A DNA stretch of 8,212 nt, from contig JAGXLE010000051.1 in assembly GCA_018334855.1 (NCBI GenBank), positions 1 to 8,212 on the forward strand. The letters are read 5' to 3'. This document shows positions 6,490 to 8,212 of this stretch, in pieces; the stretch's first letter is position 1; the number at the start of each line of letters is the position of its first letter. Made by a program: the position numbers and the translations under genes. Origin of the DNA: Desulfobacterales bacterium. Lineage in GTDB: Bacteria; Desulfobacterota; Desulfobacteria; Desulfobacterales; Desulfosalsimonadaceae. Below the pieces are notes generated by a model. That model did no database searches. It saw nothing but the letters and a program-made list of their open reading frames with translations, and was not told the DNA's origin.

Positions 6490-7102
6490 GGCCTTCAATT
6501 TCCCTGACAATTTCAGGGGCCACTTCATATCCCAGCTGCCTTGCCCTGTCGCAATGATGTGCGGCTTTTTCAAAATCGCCCTTTTCAAGATAGGCGATTG
6601 CCAGGTTGTTGTGGGCTACCGCGAAATCCTGGTCGATCTCGAGCGCCTTTAATCCCGTTTCAATGCTTTTCTCCGGCTCACCGTTGAAAAGATAAGCGTT
6701 GGCCAGTGTTGTGTAGGCCTGAATGAATCTGGAATTGTATTTTATCGCCTTTTCCAGGGCGGCAATGGCCTCCTCCACATTCCCCTTCTGGAGCTGGACA
6801 AACCCAATATTTCCGAAGCCTTCCGCAAAACCGGCCCGCACTTTTACACTCTGCTGATTGTAAGCCAGACAGCCGTCAATATCTCCGCGCTGCAGACAAA
6901 TGCCGCCCAGCTGCACATAAGCCTCTGCAAAATTCGGACTGCAGCGGATGGCCTCTTTTAATTCCTCTTCGGCTTCGTCAAACTTCCGCAATCCCAGCAA
7001 TGCCGTAGCCAAGTTATAATGGCTATTGCTGCATTCGGGATTGGACATAATTGCAAATCGCTGCTCTTCGATATATTGCTCTACTGTTTTTTCACCTGTC
7101 AT
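6476..7102 (-). CDS. Tetratricopeptide-repeat protein upstream of dsrA
   Basis: This 208-residue soluble protein has five consecutive 34-residue TPR units at 25-58, 59-92, 93-126, 127-160 and 161-194. Each shows the usual small/aromatic pattern (for example HYNLATALLGLRKFDEAEEEL and AHNNLAIAYLEKGDFEKAAHH). A short 24-residue lead precedes them and a charged 14-residue tail follows. TPR arrays are protein-binding scaffolds; no catalytic domain, signal peptide or membrane segment is present, so it probably acts in the cytoplasm. The start has AAAAGGGG six bases upstream. It lies directly upstream of dsrA in the same orientation, 190 bp away, which raises the possibility of a role in assembling or regulating the Dsr system, but no partner is shown by the sequence. 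The fold is certain; the function is unknown. Confidence 0.92.
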   Translation of the reverse strand: MTGEKTVEQYIEEQRFAIMSNPECSNSHYNLATALLGLRKFDEAEEELKEAIRCSPNFAEAYVQLGGICLQRGDIDGCLAYNQQSVKVRAGFAEGFGNIGFVQLQKGNVEEAIAALEKAIKYNSRFIQAYTTLANAYLFNGEPEKSIETGLKALEIDQDFAVAHNNLAIAYLEKGDFEKAAHHCDRARQLGYEVAPEIVREIEGRSNS

Positions 7103-7129
7103 AGAATTCCCCTTTTGGCGTATTTGAAC

Positions 7130-7154
7130 GAATCCGTTGGCAAAATCCGGATTC
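7130..7154. promoter_or_regulatory. Dyad in the leader of the TPR gene
   Basis: GAATCCG (7130-7136) and CGGATTC (7148-7154) are perfect 7-bp inverted repeats with an 11-nt spacer. They lie between a consensus TATAAT (minus strand 7195-7190) and the TPR ribosome site, so this may be a leader hairpin or an operator. Confidence 0.3.
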
Positions 7155-7189
7155 TTTAATAATAATTGCCTTTTCTTTGCCTATTTGTA

Positions 7190-7195
7190 ATTATA
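7190..7195 (-). promoter_or_regulatory. Possible -10 element for the TPR gene
   Basis: The minus strand reads a perfect TATAAT here, about 88 bp before the TPR ATG. No good -35 lies 16-18 bp upstream. A perfect TTGACA at 7232-7227 is 31 bp away, too far for a standard pair; with an 18-bp spacer that TTGACA would pair with the weak TAACCT. The true promoter of this 208-bp divergent gap is uncertain. Confidence 0.3.
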
Positions 7196-7310
7196 GAATA
7201 GTAGGTTAAAAAACAGTGCATCGAATTGTCAAGAAAAAGCATAGCCGGAGGGCAATTGCATATAAATTTTTTAAATTCCCGGAAACAAACAGCTGATTTT
7301 ATCGCAACAG

Positions 7311-8084
7311 ATGTGTAAAATGGACAAGGTGGAAGCTACCTTCAGGCGGCTGCAGGAAGGATTATATAACGAACCCGGGGCAGAGATAATCGAAGACACC
7401 CTGATAAACATTGCTGTAAGCCCGGCTGTAAAAAATTATGTACCTTCAGTGGCCGGAATGGCAGAGCATCTCAGGAACGCCCGTCAAACCGGCGATCATT
7501 CGGTCAGAGAAAATTTACTGATCGCGCTTTATCATCGCCTTCACGCCGCAGGTGCAGTTTATAAAAGTCATGAGGAAGAAACTCTTAAAGCATGGAAAGG
7601 ACTCGGCTGTGTCCCGGGCGGTTTGATGCCGTTGTTTATTGCCGGACATTTTATAAAACCGGAAAGCGTGACAGCGGATCTGGGTGCAGGAAACGGTCTG
7701 CAGGGACTGCTGATGCAGGCTCTTTGCCCGCACCGGCAAACCCTTCTGGTTGAAATTTCAGAAAACCTTATAGAAACCGGCCGGCTCTATCAGCAGGCCC
7801 TGGGCATTGCAGGGGAGAGAATCCTTTGGGAGCACGGGGATATCGCTGATACCGATTTGCGGGAAGTGGACCTGGTCTACATGTATCGCCCGATCAGGCC
7901 GCTGGAAGACGGAATCCTTCTTTATAAAAATGTTGCAGAAAAACTTGCTGAAAACAACCGCTCTGTAACTGTTGTGAGCATGGCTGACTGCATGGGCCGC
8001 TTTCTGGACAAAAGCTTTAAAAACATATACAGCAATGAATTCGTGGAAATATACAGGCTGCAGGGAGGACGGCAATATCTTTAA
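7311..8084 (+). CDS. Class I SAM-dependent methyltransferase-like protein
   Basis: This 257-residue soluble protein has a mostly helical N-terminal part (about 1-115) and a Rossmann-type methyltransferase core. The SAM-binding glycine loop is ADLGAGNG (122-129). An acidic residue ends the next strand (LLVEIS, Glu148), GDIAD at 176-180 follows, and VDLVYMYRPI (186-195) stands where the catalytic motif IV would be. That motif is neither the NPPY of N-methyltransferases nor a Cys motif of C5-methyltransferases, so the substrate is open. The start is uncertain: neither ATG 7311 nor ATG 7320 has a good ribosome site, and an in-frame TAA at 7272-7274 limits extension. It is divergent from the TPR gene and stands alone. 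I do not recognise the specific family. Confidence 0.82.
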   Translation: MCKMDKVEATFRRLQEGLYNEPGAEIIEDTLINIAVSPAVKNYVPSVAGMAEHLRNARQTGDHSVRENLLIALYHRLHAAGAVYKSHEEETLKAWKGLGCVPGGLMPLFIAGHFIKPESVTADLGAGNGLQGLLMQALCPHRQTLLVEISENLIETGRLYQQALGIAGERILWEHGDIADTDLREVDLVYMYRPIRPLEDGILLYKNVAEKLAENNRSVTVVSMADCMGRFLDKSFKNIYSNEFVEIYRLQGGRQYL

Positions 8085-8088
8085 TAAA

Positions 8089-8110
8089 GGGGCCAAACGC
8101 TGTTGGCCCC
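8089..8110. terminator. Hairpin terminator between convergent genes
   Basis: A perfect 8-bp stem GGGGCCAA (8089-8096) and TTGGCCCC (8103-8110) has a 6-nt loop. It lies five bases past the methyltransferase-like stop. The minus-strand side continues TTTATTAAAG, a moderate T-rich tail; the plus-strand side has none. It fits best as terminator for the minus-strand gene ending at 8139, possibly used in both directions. Confidence 0.6.
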
Positions 8111-8138
8111 GTTGGAGGCAAAGATTACAATCTCGTAA

Positions 8139-8212
8139 TCAGGCATTAATACCCATTATCCGGCGGGCTTCCTGCGGCGTCGCCACCTCTTTTCCGACTT
8201 CTTTAATTCTCC
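8139..8212 (-). CDS. C-terminal end of a minus-strand gene, possibly BKACE (DUF849) family (partial)
   Basis: Reading the minus strand from the right edge, 23 codons are open before TGA at 8139-8141, ending in IKEVGKEVATPQEARRIMGI followed by NA. The tail pattern GKEVATPQEARRIMG resembles the C-terminus of beta-keto acid cleavage enzymes (3-keto-5-aminohexanoate cleavage enzyme type), which split beta-keto acids with acetyl-CoA. That assignment is from memory of the family tail and rests on few residues. The rest of the gene is outside the window. The hairpin at 8089-8110 follows it. Confidence 0.55.
   Translation of the reverse strand, partial: RIKEVGKEVATPQEARRIMGINA

Noticed and set aside
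1..8212. Mobile elements, CRISPR arrays, tRNA or rRNA genes, attachment sites
   Set aside because: I saw no spaced direct repeats, transposase-like frames, tRNA cloverleaf or rRNA segments anywhere in the window; the gene content looks like stable core genome.

Overview
The window comes from the core genome of a sulfate-reducing bacterium of the Desulfobacterota (deltaproteobacterial) type. The evidence is a complete reductive-type dissimilatory sulfite reductase operon, dsrA-dsrB-dsrD-dsrN (minus strand, about 6285 down to 1928). DsrA and DsrB keep all eight cysteines expected for each subunit, and dsrD marks the reductive rather than the sulfur-oxidising branch. A periplasmic tetraheme cytochrome c3-like protein next door fits the same organism. 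A family-level assignment inside the phylum is not justified from this window.

Layout, left to right. At 1-79 there is probably the tail of a plus-strand gene entering from outside. At 97-136 a strong terminator serves two minus-strand genes: a PEBP/YbhB-like protein (182-655) and, upstream of it, a small carboxymuconolactone decarboxylase/AhpD-like protein (736-1080). A 302-base AT-rich divergent region (1081-1382) carries a good promoter with a dyad over the predicted start of the minus-strand operon, and a weaker promoter with another dyad for the plus-strand cytochrome gene (1383-1832). A 12-bp-stem terminator (1883-1921) separates the cytochrome gene from the converging dsr operon. Upstream of dsrA lie a classical TTGACA-17-TATAAG promoter and, in the same orientation, a five-repeat TPR protein gene (6476-7102). 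Divergent from it is a SAM-methyltransferase-like gene (7311-8084). A hairpin at 8089-8110 separates that gene from the C-terminal end of a minus-strand gene running off the right edge (8139-8212), possibly a beta-keto acid cleavage enzyme.

How the genes work together. DsrA and DsrB form the alpha2beta2 siroheme enzyme that reduces sulfite with DsrC as co-substrate; dsrC is not in this window. DsrD is the small winged-helix activator of DsrAB. DsrN, a glutamine-dependent amidase of the CbiA/CobB family, is the presumed maker of the amidated siroheme used by DsrAB. The cytochrome is a periplasmic electron carrier in a separate, convergent transcription unit, so a functional link to dsr is only suggested by proximity. 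The roles of the TPR protein and the methyltransferase-like protein are not known from sequence.

I did not find a clearly undescribed system. The points most worth checking are the altered active-site surroundings in the AhpD-like protein, a dyad over its promoter start, a stable hairpin between dsrB and dsrD, a terminator-like structure abutting the dsr promoter, and the TPR and methyltransferase-like genes beside dsrAB. Two starts (dsrA and dsrB) are best placed downstream of the longest open frame, giving 439 and 381 residues.
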